A stretch of 64,000 nt of DNA from Stutzerimonas stutzeri (GTDB lineage: Bacteria; Pseudomonadota; Gammaproteobacteria; Pseudomonadales; Pseudomonadaceae): the NCBI RefSeq assembly GCF_002909485.1, contig NZ_PPXG01000012.1, positions 16,971 through 80,970 on the forward strand, given 5' to 3'. Made by a program: the position numbers and the translations under genes. Below the pieces are notes generated by a model. That model ran no database searches, was not told the origin of the DNA, and saw nothing but the letters and a program-made list of their open reading frames with translations. This document shows positions 42,567 to 51,932 of this stretch, piece after piece; within the stretch, counting starts at the first letter, position 1, and each line of letters opens with the position of its first letter.

Positions 42567-44249
42567 ATGAGTCTTCCGAGCTATACCTGCGGACCGCAGA
42601 GCAAACCCCTGTTGCCCATGACCATCGGCGCGGCGTTCGACCGTACCGTGGAGCGCTTTTCCCAGCGTGAGGCCTTGGTGGTGCGCCATCAGCAGCTGCG
42701 TTACACCTGGGCGGAACTGGCGGAGGCGGTGGACCGTTGCGCGCGTGGCCTGCTGGCCCTCGGACTGCAAGCTGGCGAACGAGTGGGCATCTGGTCGCCG
42801 AACAATGCCCAGTGGTGCATCACCCAGTTCGCCACCGCGAAGATCGGCGTGGTGCTGGTCAACATCAATCCCGCCTACCGCCTCAGCGAACTCGAGTACG
42901 CCTTGAAACAGTCCGGCTGCCGCTGGCTGATCTGCGCCGATGCCTTCAAGACGTCCGATTACCACGCCATGCTCCACGAGCTGCTGCCGGAGCTGGAAAG
43001 CGCCGCCGTCGGCGCCCTGCAGAGCCATATGCTGCCCGAGCTGCGCGGCGTGATAAGCCTGTGTGACAAGCCGGTGGACGGCATGCTGCAGTGGCAGGCG
43101 CTGATGGAGATGGCCGAGCAGGTCGGCCCCGAGCAGTTGCGCCAGTGCGGCGAGCGTCTGCAGTTCGACGACCCCATCAACATCCAGTACACCTCTGGCA
43201 CCACGGGCTTCCCCAAGGGCGCCACGCTCAGCCACTACAACATCCTCAACAACGGCTACATGGTCGGCGAGAGCCTCAGGCTGACCGAGCACGACCGTCT
43301 GGTGATCCCGGTGCCGCTGTACCACTGCTTCGGCATGGTCATGGGCAACCTCGGCTGTGTCACCCATGGCACCACCATGATCTACCCGAGCGCCGCCTTC
43401 GAGCCGCTGGCCGCGTTGCAGGCTGCGGCCGAGGAAAAGGCCACCGGCATGTACGGCGTGCCGACCATGTTCATCGCCATGCTCGACCACCCGGAGCGCC
43501 AGTCGCTGGACCTGAGCAGCCTGCGCACCGGCATCATGGCCGGCTCTACCTGCCCGATCGAAGTGATGAAGCGTGTCATCGACGACATGCACCTGGCCGA
43601 AATGCAGATCGCCTACGGCATGACCGAAACCAGCCCGGTCTCGACCCAGACCAGCGCCGACGACGACCTGGAACGTCGCGTGACCAGCGTCGGCCGCACG
43701 CAGCCGCATCTGGAAAGCAAGATCGTCGACGAGCACGGCGCGGTGGTGCCGCGCGGGCAGATCGGCGAACTGTGCACCCGCGGCTACAGCGTGATGCTCG
43801 GTTACTGGAACAACCCGGACGCCACCCGCGATGCCATCGACGGCGCCCGCTGGATGCACACCGGTGACCTCGCGGTAATGGACGATGAGGGTTACATCAA
43901 GATCGTCGGCCGCAACAAGGACATGATCATCCGCGGCGGCGAGAACGTGTACCCGCGCGAGATCGAGGAATTTCTCTTCACCCATCCGGCGGTCGCCGAT
44001 GTGCAGGTGATCGGCGTGCCGGACAGCAAGTTCGGCGAGGAGATCGTCGCCTGGGTCAAGCTGCACCCGGGCCATCAGGTCGAGGCCGAGGCGCTGCGCG
44101 AGTTCTGCAAGGGTCGCATCGCCCATTTCAAGACGCCGCGGCATATCCGCTTCGTCGACGACTTCCCGATGACCATCAGCGGCAAGGTGCAGAAGTTCCG
44201 CATGCGCGAGATCAGCGTGGTCGAGCTGGGCATCAGCGAACAGCACTGA
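42567..44249 (+). CDS. Acyl-CoA ligase (AMP-forming)
   Basis: A 560-aa adenylate-forming enzyme that activates a fatty or branched-chain acid to its CoA ester. The ATP motif YTSGTTGFPKGATLSH, the AYGMTETSPV motif and GRNKDMIIRGGENVYPREIEE are clear. The ATG at 42567 follows GAGGAAA. The nearby LiuR-type operator suggests isovalerate or a similar acid as substrate, giving isovaleryl-CoA for LiuA; this is inference. Confidence 0.9.
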   Translation: MSLPSYTCGPQSKPLLPMTIGAAFDRTVERFSQREALVVRHQQLRYTWAELAEAVDRCARGLLALGLQAGERVGIWSPNNAQWCITQFATAKIGVVLVNINPAYRLSELEYALKQSGCRWLICADAFKTSDYHAMLHELLPELESAAVGALQSHMLPELRGVISLCDKPVDGMLQWQALMEMAEQVGPEQLRQCGERLQFDDPINIQYTSGTTGFPKGATLSHYNILNNGYMVGESLRLTEHDRLVIPVPLYHCFGMVMGNLGCVTHGTTMIYPSAAFEPLAALQAAAEEKATGMYGVPTMFIAMLDHPERQSLDLSSLRTGIMAGSTCPIEVMKRVIDDMHLAEMQIAYGMTETSPVSTQTSADDDLERRVTSVGRTQPHLESKIVDEHGAVVPRGQIGELCTRGYSVMLGYWNNPDATRDAIDGARWMHTGDLAVMDDEGYIKIVGRNKDMIIRGGENVYPREIEEFLFTHPAVADVQVIGVPDSKFGEEIVAWVKLHPGHQVEAEALREFCKGRIAHFKTPRHIRFVDDFPMTISGKVQKFRMREISVVELGISEQH

Positions 44250-44313
44250 CCGGCACCGGCCGGGCTCGCCCGGCCGCCCCCTTCGAAGTCCGTTCACGTA
44301 TACGGAGCTTTCC

Positions 44314-44919
44314 ATGACGCTGCCCATTACTCAGCCGATCAGTCGTTTTCCGCTACCCGATAGCCTCGACGCGCTACCCGCCGATCTGCGCGAACGGATT
44401 CTCGCCGTACAGGAAAAGGCCGGTTTCATTCCCAACGTCTTTCTCATGCTGGCCCATCGGCCGGCGGAGTTCCGCGCCTTCTTCGCCTATCACGATGCGC
44501 TGATGGAGCGCGAAGCCGACAGCCTGACCCAGGCCGAGAAGGAGATGATCGTGGTGGCGGTCAGTGCCGACCACGGCTGCCTGTATTGCGTGGTCGCCCA
44601 TGGCGCGATCCTGCGCATCCTCGCCAAGGACGCGCAGCTGGCCGACCAGATCGCTGTCAACTACCGCACCGCGCCGATCTCCGCACGCCAGCGCACGATG
44701 CTCGATTTCGCCCTGCACCTGGCCGTCGGCCGCGGCGTGCTGGATGACGTCTGGCAGGCGCGGCTGGAAGCGCAGGGTTTCAGCCGCGACGACATCTGGG
44801 ACATCGGCGCCATCGCCGGGCTGTTCGGCCTCTCCAACCGCCTGGTGTCCATGGCGCGCACCCCGCCCAACGATGAGTTCTACCTGCTGGGTCGTGTGCC
44901 CAGAAGCACCGCGCGCTGA
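44314..44919 (+). CDS. AhpD-like / carboxymuconolactone decarboxylase family protein
   Basis: A 201-aa peroxidase-related protein with the CxxC active-site region HGCLYCVVAHGAILR typical of AhpD-like folds. Possibly reduces peroxides formed by acyl-CoA oxidation. Starts 64 bases after the acyl-CoA ligase stop with a GGAG ribosome site, so it is probably in the same operon. Confidence 0.85.
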   Translation: MTLPITQPISRFPLPDSLDALPADLRERILAVQEKAGFIPNVFLMLAHRPAEFRAFFAYHDALMEREADSLTQAEKEMIVVAVSADHGCLYCVVAHGAILRILAKDAQLADQIAVNYRTAPISARQRTMLDFALHLAVGRGVLDDVWQARLEAQGFSRDDIWDIGAIAGLFGLSNRLVSMARTPPNDEFYLLGRVPRSTAR

Positions 44920-44999
44920 GCGCGACACCGCATTACCGCATGAGGTGGTAATCCAGTCCGGCAGGGAGTCGCGGTCGGGCTAACACAGCTGCATTCATC

Positions 45000-45010
45000 A
45001 ACAATAACAA
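45000..45010 (+). promoter_or_regulatory. Putative Hfq/Crc site in the second porin leader
   Basis: AACAATAACAA, containing AAnAAnAA, immediately before the GAGAGA ribosome site. Confidence 0.5.
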
Positions 45011-45021
45011 GAGAGACATCT

Positions 45022-46293
45022 ATGCACCTGAAACCCCTGAGCCAGTACTTCCTCTTCGGTGGCATGGCCGCTGCACTCGGCGCCCCGGGCATCGCCAGCG
45101 CCGCGTTCGTCGATGACGCCACGGCAAGTCTGGAGTTGCGCAACTTCTATATGAATCGCGACTACCGCGAAGACGGCCAAGTCGATTCCCCGCGCCACAA
45201 GGGCGAGCCCAAATCCAAGGCAGAGGAGTGGGGCCAGGGCTTCATCCTCAACCTGCAGTCCGGCTTCACCGAAGGGCCGGTTGGCTTCGGCGTCGATGCG
45301 CTCGGCCTGCTGGGGGTGAAGCTTGACTCCGGCGCCGGCACCAGTGGCACAGGCACTCTGCCGCGTAGTCCGAGCAGCGCCGAGCCAGTGGACGACTACA
45401 GCTTCCTCGGCCTCACCGCCAAGGCCAAACTGTCGAATACGGTGCTGACCATTGGTACCCATCAGCCAACCCTGCCGGTGCTGTTCCGCAACGATACCCG
45501 CATGCTGCCGCAGACCTTCGAGGGTGCGCAGATCCTGTCGAAGGAAATCGAAGGACTGACTGTACTCGGCGGCCAGTTCCGCTCGACGCGCCTGCGTGAT
45601 TCGTCCAACTACGGCGACATGACCATGTTCGCCGACGGCTCGAGTGGCGGTGTGGCCAGCGACCGCTTCAACTTTGCGGGCGGCAGCTATGCCTTCACTC
45701 CGAAACTCACCGCCACCTATTACTACGCTGAGTTGGAAGACAACTACAGCCAGCATCACGTCAACCTGCTGCACGTGCTGCCGCTGTCCGAGCGGCTCAG
45801 CTTGAAGTCCGATATCCGCTACTTCAAGAGTGACGGCGAAGGCAATGCGCGGGTCGACAACCGCAACATTGGCGGCATGTTCAGCATGCTCTACTCCGGG
45901 CACTCCCTGGGCCTGGGCTATCAGGATCAGAGCGGCGACACCGGCATGCCTTTCGTCGGCGGCGGTACCGATCCATGGACGCTCAATACCCTTACCTACC
46001 ACCACTTCTTGCGGGCAGAGGAGGATGGTTGGCAGCTGCGTTACGACTATGACTTCGCCGCAGCTGGCATTCCGGGGCTGGCGCTGATGGCGCGTTACGT
46101 GCGCGGTGACAACTTCGAGATTGGTGGGGTGGATGCCAAGGAATGGGAACGGGACGTGGACCTGGCGTACACCGTGCAGAGCGGCCCGCTGAAGAACTTC
46201 AACGTGCGGTTGCGCAATGTGATGTACCGCGGCAGCCACACCACGGATCTCGATGAGAACCGGGTGATTGTCAGCTACATGATGAAGTTCTGA
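45022..46293 (+). CDS. OprD-family outer-membrane porin
   Basis: A 423-aa porin with signal peptide (FLFGGMAAALGAPGIASAAF) and the family start LELRNFYMNRDYRE; the C-terminal strand ends VSYMMKF. It is a paralogue of the porin at 21175-22437. Its place after the acyl-CoA ligase and before the ABC transporter suggests entry of the acid or amino acid that these genes use. Confidence 0.93.
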   Translation: MHLKPLSQYFLFGGMAAALGAPGIASAAFVDDATASLELRNFYMNRDYREDGQVDSPRHKGEPKSKAEEWGQGFILNLQSGFTEGPVGFGVDALGLLGVKLDSGAGTSGTGTLPRSPSSAEPVDDYSFLGLTAKAKLSNTVLTIGTHQPTLPVLFRNDTRMLPQTFEGAQILSKEIEGLTVLGGQFRSTRLRDSSNYGDMTMFADGSSGGVASDRFNFAGGSYAFTPKLTATYYYAELEDNYSQHHVNLLHVLPLSERLSLKSDIRYFKSDGEGNARVDNRNIGGMFSMLYSGHSLGLGYQDQSGDTGMPFVGGGTDPWTLNTLTYHHFLRAEEDGWQLRYDYDFAAAGIPGLALMARYVRGDNFEIGGVDAKEWERDVDLAYTVQSGPLKNFNVRLRNVMYRGSHTTDLDENRVIVSYMMKF

Positions 46294-46308
46294 TGTGAGA
46301 GGGGCATG

Positions 46309-46343
46309 GCCGGACCGGGCAATGGTTCGGCTGTGCTTTTTTA
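46309..46343 (+). terminator. Terminator of the porin gene
   Basis: GCCGGACC-GGGCAAT-GGTTCGGC stem with one G-T pair, then TGTGCTTTTTT. Confidence 0.65.
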
Positions 46344-46724
46344 CGTAGCGTGAGGTTTGATTTGGCGGCGGTGGTAAGCCGGTCGCCGAGTCGCTTGATA
46401 ACGTGGTTTCGCCCTGCCGGGCAGGTTTCTTTGGCCGCCGCCCCGGATGGCCGCCCCCTTCAAATTGATCGTGCCCACGCTCCAGCTCGGGCACGCCGAG
46501 GGCGGACGCTCTGCGTCCAGGGCGCAGGAGCGCCGGAGATAGGGTTCGGTATCAGCGCTATCGGCCGCACGGCAGGGCGAATCGATGCGCAATTCCCGTA
46601 ACACCGACGCAAGCAACACGATCAAACCATAGTCCCGAATGCTGGCCATTTGCCCAGGTTCTCCGCGCTTTTCCGATCAATCATCCGTTTGAAAAAGCCA
46701 CTTGCCGTATACGGAAACTGGTTG
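46344..46724. other. Non-coding stretch before the ABC operon
   Basis: Nothing convincing is seen except degraded hairpins such as GGACGC-TCT-GCGTCC near 46505. Open frames here have no ribosome sites or domain content. The control elements of the ABC operon follow at 46725. Confidence 0.5.
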
Positions 46725-46740
46725 TTATCGTTTACGTAAA
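46725..46740. promoter_or_regulatory. Putative LiuR operator before the ABC transporter operon
   Basis: TTATCGTTTACGTAAA matches the liuA palindrome at 13 of 16 positions, 59 bases before the first ATG. Confidence 0.45.
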
Positions 46741-46767
46741 GGTCATGCAGTGACCTGCGCCATAACC

Positions 46768-46778
46768 AACAAAAACAA
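46768..46778 (+). promoter_or_regulatory. Putative Hfq/Crc site in the ABC operon leader
   Basis: AACAAAAACAA, containing AAnAAnAA, 21 bases before the ATG. Confidence 0.5.
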
Positions 46779-46798
46779 TCAAGGTTAGAGGGCACCCA

Positions 46799-47575
46799 AT
46801 GGAACCAGAGTTCGTGCTGGAAACGCGCGGCCTGACCAAGGAATTCCGCGGCTTCACCGCAGTGGATTCCGTCGATCTGAAGGTCCGTCAGGGTCACATC
46901 CATGCGCTTATCGGCCCCAACGGCGCCGGCAAGACCACCGTATTCAATCTTCTCACCAAATTCCTTACGCCCACTCGCGGCGAGATCCTCTATCGCGGCA
47001 AGAACATCACCTCGATGAAGGCCAACGAGATCGCCCGGCTCGGTCTGGTGCGCTCGTTCCAGATCTCCGCGGTGTTCGGCCACATGAGCGTGTTGGAGAA
47101 CGTGCGTGTCGCGCTGCAGCAGAAGATGGGCAACTCCTTTCACTTCTGGAAATCCGAACGCAGCCTGCGCGAGCTGGACGACAAGGTGATGCAGCTGCTC
47201 GCCGAGGTCGATCTGCAGTCCTTCGCCCAGACCCTCGCCGTCGAGCTGCCCTACGGCCGCAAGCGCGCGCTGGAGCTGGCCACCACCCTGGCGCTCGACC
47301 CCTTCGTGCTGCTGCTCGACGAACCGACCCAGGGCATGGGCAGCGAGGACGTCGACATGGTCGTCGAGCTGGTGCGCAAGGCGGCCGCCAACCGCACGGT
47401 GCTGATGGTCGAGCACAACCTCAGTGTCGTCAGCCGGCTGTGCGATCGCATCACCGTGCTGGCGCGCGGCTCGGTGCTTGCCGAAGGCGACTACGAAAGC
47501 GTTTCGGCCAACCCGCAGGTGCGCGAAGCCTATCTCGGCAGCGAAGCCGCGACCCTCGAGGAGGCGCACGCATGA
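46799..47575 (+). CDS. livG: Branched-chain amino-acid-type ABC transporter ATPase, LivG family
   Basis: A 258-aa ATPase with Walker A GPNGAGKTT, a LivG-type signature region YGRKRALELATTLA and Walker B FVLLLDEPTQGM. Energises uptake through LivH/LivM-type permeases. Transport of branched-chain amino acids is the family role; another small substrate, such as an aromatic or branched acid, is possible. Confidence 0.9.
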   Translation: MEPEFVLETRGLTKEFRGFTAVDSVDLKVRQGHIHALIGPNGAGKTTVFNLLTKFLTPTRGEILYRGKNITSMKANEIARLGLVRSFQISAVFGHMSVLENVRVALQQKMGNSFHFWKSERSLRELDDKVMQLLAEVDLQSFAQTLAVELPYGRKRALELATTLALDPFVLLLDEPTQGMGSEDVDMVVELVRKAAANRTVLMVEHNLSVVSRLCDRITVLARGSVLAEGDYESVSANPQVREAYLGSEAATLEEAHA

Positions 47576-48288
47576 ATCCACCCATGGACCGCGATCAGCT
47601 GCGCGTCAGTGATCTGCATGCCTTCTACGGCGAGTCGCACATTCTGCATGGTGTCGATCTGGTGGTCGGCCGCGGCGAGCTGGTGACCCTGCTCGGACGC
47701 AACGGCGCCGGGCGCTCCACCACGCTGCGGGCGATCATGAACATGGTCGGGCGCCGCACCGGCTCCATCGTGGTCAACGGCAACGAGACCATCGGCATGC
47801 CGGCGCACCAGATTCCGCGCCTTGGCGTCGGCTACTGCCCGGAAGAACGCGGCATCTTCGCCAGTTTGAGCGTCGAGGAGAACCTGCTGCTACCGCCTAC
47901 GGTGCGCAGCGGCGGGATGAGTCTGGACGAGCTCTACGAGATGTTTCCCAACCTCTACGAGCGCCGTTTCAGCCAGGGCACGCGGCTTTCCGGTGGCGAA
48001 CAGCAGATGCTGGCCATGGCGCGCATCCTGCGCACCGGCGCCAACCTGCTGCTGCTCGACGAGATCACCGAAGGCCTGGCGCCGGTCATCGTGCAGAAGC
48101 TCGGCGAGGTGCTGATCAAGCTCAAGCAGCGCGGCCTGACCATCGTCCTTGTGGAGCAGAACTTCCGCTTCGCCGCGCCATTGGCCGACCGCCATTACGT
48201 CATGGAACACGGCCGCATCATCGAAGAGATCGAGGCGGCCGACCTGGATTCGAAGAAGGATTTCCTCAATTCCTGTCTCGGGGTGTGA
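47572..48288 (+). CDS. livF: Branched-chain amino-acid-type ABC transporter ATPase, LivF family
   Basis: A 238-aa ATPase that starts within the livG stop (ATGA). The signature LSGGEQQMLAMARIL and Walker B NLLLLDEITEGLAP are normal, but the Walker A reads GRNGAGRSTT, with Arg in place of the usual Lys. The same change may occur in a subset of LivF-like proteins, so it could be a tolerated variant. Confidence 0.88.
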   Translation: MNPPMDRDQLRVSDLHAFYGESHILHGVDLVVGRGELVTLLGRNGAGRSTTLRAIMNMVGRRTGSIVVNGNETIGMPAHQIPRLGVGYCPEERGIFASLSVEENLLLPPTVRSGGMSLDELYEMFPNLYERRFSQGTRLSGGEQQMLAMARILRTGANLLLLDEITEGLAPVIVQKLGEVLIKLKQRGLTIVLVEQNFRFAAPLADRHYVMEHGRIIEEIEAADLDSKKDFLNSCLGV

Positions 48289-48344
48289 GCCCCGGACGAC
48301 TCAGGAAGCAGCAACCGGCCGCAGTGGATGCCGGCTCCGACCAC

Positions 48345-48355
48345 AACAAAAACAA
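48345..48355 (+). promoter_or_regulatory. Putative Hfq/Crc site before the binding-protein gene
   Basis: AACAAAAACAA, identical to the site at 46768-46778, 18 bases before the ATG. Confidence 0.5.
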
Positions 48356-48372
48356 TCGAGAGTGGTGATTAC

Positions 48373-49590
48373 ATGAGCTTTTTCCGCAAGAGTGCGAGCG
48401 CCATCCTGGCTTCAACCCTGATCGCCTCGGCCGCCCAGGCCGAGATCAGCAACGACGAAATCCGGATCGGCTACCTGGCCGATATGTCCGGCACCTATCG
48501 CGACCTGTCCGGCCCGGGCGGCCTGGAGGCGCTGAGAATGGCGGTGGAGGATTTCGGCGGCAAGGTCGATGGCAAGAAGATCGTCGTCTTCCATGCCGAC
48601 GACCTGAACAAGCCGGACGTCGGAGCCAACACCGTGCGTCAGTGGATCGACGAGCGCAACGTCGACATGGTGACCGGCATGGTCGCCAGCTCCGTGGTAC
48701 TGGCCGCGAGCAAGGTGGTGGAGCAGGGCGGCAAGCTGGCACTGATCTCTGGCGCGGCGGCATCGAGCATCACCAACGAGTTCTGCTCGCCGAACCATAT
48801 CCACTGGACCTACGACACCTACGCGCTGGCCAACGGCACGGCCAAGGCCGTACTCGCCGACGGCGGCAAGAGCTGGTTCATCCTCACCGCCGACTATGCC
48901 TTCGGCCATTCCATGGAGACCGACATCACCAAGGTGGTGGAGGGCGAGGGCGGCAGCGTCGTCGGTAAGGTTCGCCATCCGTTCCCAAGCAATGATTTCT
49001 CTTCGTACATGTTGCAGGCCCAGGGCTCCGGTGCCGAGGTGATCGCCCTGGCCAACGCCGGTGCCGATACGGTCAACTCGCTGAAGACCGCCAGTGAGTT
49101 CGGCGTCACCCAGTCCGGGCAGAAGCTCGCCGGCATGGTGGTGTTTCTCAACGACATCCATGCCATGGGCCTGGACGTGACCCAGGGTCTGATGCTGACT
49201 ACCGGCTGGTACTGGGACATGAACGATGAAACCCGTGCCTGGGCCAAGCGCTATTACGAACGCACCAAGCGCATGCCGGGCATGGTGCACGCCGGCATCT
49301 ACTCGGCGACTACCCACTATCTGAACGCAGTGAAAGCCGCTGGCACCGACGAGACGGTCGCGGTGCGCGCACAGATGGCCAAGACCCCGGTCAACGACAT
49401 GTTCGCCAAGGACGGGCGTATCCGCGAGGACGGCCGCATGGTCCACGACATGTATCTGGTGCAGGTCAAGACGCCGGCCGAATCCAGCGGCGAGTGGGAC
49501 CTGTACAAGGTGGTCAGCACCATCCCCGGCGAGCAGGCATACCGGCCGATCGCCGAAACCCAATGCACCAAGCTGGTCGCCAAGGACTGA
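48373..49590 (+). CDS. ABC transporter periplasmic binding protein (LivK-like)
   Basis: A 405-aa type I periplasmic binding protein with signal peptide (SASAILASTLIASAAQAE) and the start of the fold at IRIGYLADMSGTYRDLSGP. Ligand selectivity is not evident; the sequence belongs to the broad family that binds amino acids, amides or aromatic acids. The ATG at 48373 is chosen because it begins the signal peptide. Separated from livF by 84 bases with a CA motif. Confidence 0.9.
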   Translation: MSFFRKSASAILASTLIASAAQAEISNDEIRIGYLADMSGTYRDLSGPGGLEALRMAVEDFGGKVDGKKIVVFHADDLNKPDVGANTVRQWIDERNVDMVTGMVASSVVLAASKVVEQGGKLALISGAAASSITNEFCSPNHIHWTYDTYALANGTAKAVLADGGKSWFILTADYAFGHSMETDITKVVEGEGGSVVGKVRHPFPSNDFSSYMLQAQGSGAEVIALANAGADTVNSLKTASEFGVTQSGQKLAGMVVFLNDIHAMGLDVTQGLMLTTGWYWDMNDETRAWAKRYYERTKRMPGMVHAGIYSATTHYLNAVKAAGTDETVAVRAQMAKTPVNDMFAKDGRIREDGRMVHDMYLVQVKTPAESSGEWDLYKVVSTIPGEQAYRPIAETQCTKLVAKD

Positions 49591-49659
49591 CCGACTAGGC
49601 CGCGCTATCACCCGGTCGGTAACGGCCGGGTGCCACGGACTTCCTTTGGGTGGTGAACC

Positions 49660-50547
49660 ATGACTCTCGTATTCGGCGTACCCCTGAGCGTGCTGCTCGG
49701 GCAGCTGCTGCTCGGTCTGATCAACGGGGCGTTCTACGCGCTGCTGAGCCTGGGCCTGGCGATCATCTTCGGCCTGCTGCGCATCATCAACTTCGCCCAT
49801 GGCGCGCAGTACATGCTCGGCGCTTTCGTGGCCTTTCTCGGGCTGAACTATCTGGGCGTGAGTTACTGGTTCGCGCTGGTGCTGGCGCCGTTGGTGGTGG
49901 GCTGTCTGGGCATGGCCATCGAGCGCGGGCTGCTACGGCGCATCGCCGGTGAGGATCACCTCTACGGATTGCTGCTGACCTTCGGCCTGGCGCTGATCGT
50001 CGAGGGCAGCTTCGTCAAGCTGTTCGGCGTGTCCGGTTCGTCCTATCCAATGCCGGAGTTGCTGCGTGGCGGCTTCAATCTCGGCTTCATGTTCCTGCCG
50101 ACCTACCGCGCCTGGGTGATCGTCGCCGCGCTGGTGGTGTGCCTGGCGACCTGGTACGTGATTGAGCGCACGCGGCTGGGCTCCTACCTGCGCGCCGGCA
50201 CCGAGAACCCGAAACTGATGCAGGGCTTCGGCATCAACGTGCCGCTGCTCGTGACCCTGACCTACGGCTACGGTGTGGCTCTGGCGGCCTTCGCCGGCGT
50301 GCTGGCTGCGCCGATCTACGCGGTGACGCCGGGCATGGGCTCGAACCTGCTGATCGTGGTGTTCGCCGTGGTGGTGATCGGCGGCATGGGCTCGATCCTC
50401 GGCGCGATCGTCACCGGTATCGCCATGGGCCTGATCGAAGGGCTGACCAAGGTGTTCTATCCGGAAGCGGCCAATACCGTGGTGTTCCTGGTCATGGTGG
50501 CGGTGCTGCTGATTCGTCCTGCGGGACTCTTTGGTAAGGAGGCATGA
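49660..50547 (+). CDS. livH: ABC transporter permease, LivH family
   Basis: A 295-aa integral membrane protein of about eight helices with the LivH N terminus (LINGAFYALLSLGLAIIFGL) and the conserved loop ERTRLGSYLRAGTENPKLMQ. Overlaps the next gene by four bases (ATGA). Confidence 0.92.
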   Translation: MTLVFGVPLSVLLGQLLLGLINGAFYALLSLGLAIIFGLLRIINFAHGAQYMLGAFVAFLGLNYLGVSYWFALVLAPLVVGCLGMAIERGLLRRIAGEDHLYGLLLTFGLALIVEGSFVKLFGVSGSSYPMPELLRGGFNLGFMFLPTYRAWVIVAALVVCLATWYVIERTRLGSYLRAGTENPKLMQGFGINVPLLVTLTYGYGVALAAFAGVLAAPIYAVTPGMGSNLLIVVFAVVVIGGMGSILGAIVTGIAMGLIEGLTKVFYPEAANTVVFLVMVAVLLIRPAGLFGKEA

Positions 50548-51557
50548 GCATGACGAATCCGGCAAATGCAGAAGTCGCATCGGTGCGGCAGGCCAGTGTG
50601 GTACGCGAGCGCAGGCATGCAGCAGCGCGGCGGCAGAAGATTTTCTATGCGGCGTTGCTGGTGATCGCGCTGTTGGCGCCGCTGGCGGTGTATCCGGTGT
50701 TCCTGATGAAGCTGCTGTGCTTCGCCCTGTTCGCCTGCGCCTTCAACCTGCTGCTCGGCTACGCGGGGCTGCTGTCCTTCGGCCATGCGGCGTTCTTCGC
50801 CACCGGCGGCTACATCACCGGCTACATGCTGAGCAGCTACAGCGGGCTCAGCACCGAGCTGGGGATACTCGCCGGCACGCTGGCCTCGACGGTGCTCGGT
50901 GCGCTGTTCGGCATGCTGGCGATCCGCAGGCAGGGCATCTACTTCGCCATGATCACCCTGGCGCTGGCGCAGCTGGTGTTCTTCGTCTTCGTCCAGGCGC
51001 CGTTCACCGGTGGCGAAAACGGGTTGCAGGGCGTGCCGCGTGGGCATCTGTTCGGCCTTGTCGATATGAAGAACAACATGGCGATGTACTACTTCGTGCT
51101 GGCGGTATTCGTCCTTGGCTTCGCCATCATCCAGCGCACCATTCACTCACCGTACGGCCAGGTGCTCAAGGCCATCCGCGAGAACGAGCCGCGAGCGGTA
51201 TCGCTCGGCTACAACGTCGACCGGCACAAGCTGCTGGCGTTCGTGATCTCCGCTGCGCTTGCCGGCCTGGCCGGCGCGACCAAGACCGTGGTGTTCCAGC
51301 TGGCCTCGCTGACCGATGCGCACTGGCACATGTCCGGCGAAGTCATCCTGATGACCTTGCTCGGCGGCGTCGGCACCATCCTCGGCCCGCTGGTCGGCGC
51401 CACCGTGGTGGTGACGCTACAGAGCTCGCTGTCCAACGGGCCACTGGGGGAGTGGGTGCACGTCATTCTCGGGGTGATCTTCGTGCTCTGCGTGCTGCTG
51501 TTCCGCTCCGGCATCGTCGGCTGGCTGGAACGGCTGGTGAAGCGCAACTTCAAGTAG
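50544..51557 (+). CDS. livM: ABC transporter permease, LivM family
   Basis: A 337-aa permease with the LivM features CAFNLLLGYAGLLSFGHAAF and SPYGQVLKAIRENEPRAVSL. Pairs with LivH in the inner membrane. Last gene of the livG-livF-binding protein-livH-livM operon. Confidence 0.92.
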   Translation: MSMTNPANAEVASVRQASVVRERRHAAARRQKIFYAALLVIALLAPLAVYPVFLMKLLCFALFACAFNLLLGYAGLLSFGHAAFFATGGYITGYMLSSYSGLSTELGILAGTLASTVLGALFGMLAIRRQGIYFAMITLALAQLVFFVFVQAPFTGGENGLQGVPRGHLFGLVDMKNNMAMYYFVLAVFVLGFAIIQRTIHSPYGQVLKAIRENEPRAVSLGYNVDRHKLLAFVISAALAGLAGATKTVVFQLASLTDAHWHMSGEVILMTLLGGVGTILGPLVGATVVVTLQSSLSNGPLGEWVHVILGVIFVLCVLLFRSGIVGWLERLVKRNFK

Positions 51558-51662
51558 CGGGCTGATGCGGCATCGTCCAGATTGCGCCGGACGGTGCTTC
51601 GCCTTTCGAACCCGTTGGGCAGATGCGTGCCTAACCTGCACACACCTCGTGAGGTAACCGTC

Positions 51663-51860
51663 ATGCCTGGTATCGAACCGCTTCAACCGTCGCAGCCCTT
51701 CTGGCCGTGGCGGGCCGACGAATCACCTCTCAACGACCTGGACGACGCCGAGAGTGACACCGAGCTGGAGGGTCCGGAAGAACTGCCGGAAGAGGTGCTC
51801 GAACAGCTGGAAAAGGTCGCGCCACCGCCCGAGCCGATCCCCGATCCGGGACCGCTGTAA
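51663..51860 (+). CDS. Small acidic hypothetical protein (65 aa)
   Basis: A 65-aa Pro/Glu/Asp-rich protein (MPGIEPLQPSQPFWPWRADE...). The ATG follows GAGGTAACC, and a terminator lies 27 bases after the stop, both supporting expression. No recognised domain. Confidence 0.6.
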   Translation: MPGIEPLQPSQPFWPWRADESPLNDLDDAESDTELEGPEELPEEVLEQLEKVAPPPEPIPDPGPL

Positions 51861-51886
51861 CCGCAGAGCTTTGCCTGCCGGAAACG

Positions 51887-51913
51887 AAAAGGCCCCGACG
51901 AGTCGGGGCCTTT
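51887..51913. terminator. Bidirectional terminator
   Basis: AAAAGGCCCCGAC-GA-GTCGGGGCCTTT hairpin between the convergent small gene and ychF. Confidence 0.75.
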
Positions 51914-51932
51914 AGCCGAGTGCCTGACGGAC

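Noticed and set aside
44290..44305. TTCACGTATACGG before the AhpD-like gene as a fourth LiuR site
   Set aside because: Too few matches to the 16-bp palindrome, and the gene follows the ligase closely enough to share its promoter.
42504..44327. A 607-codon minus-strand frame opposite the acyl-CoA ligase
   Set aside because: His/Ala-rich shadow of a well-conserved enzyme gene.
46341..46649. A 102-codon minus-strand frame in the gap before the ABC operon
   Set aside because: Composition is typical of non-coding GC-rich DNA, with no ribosome site and no neighbour logic.
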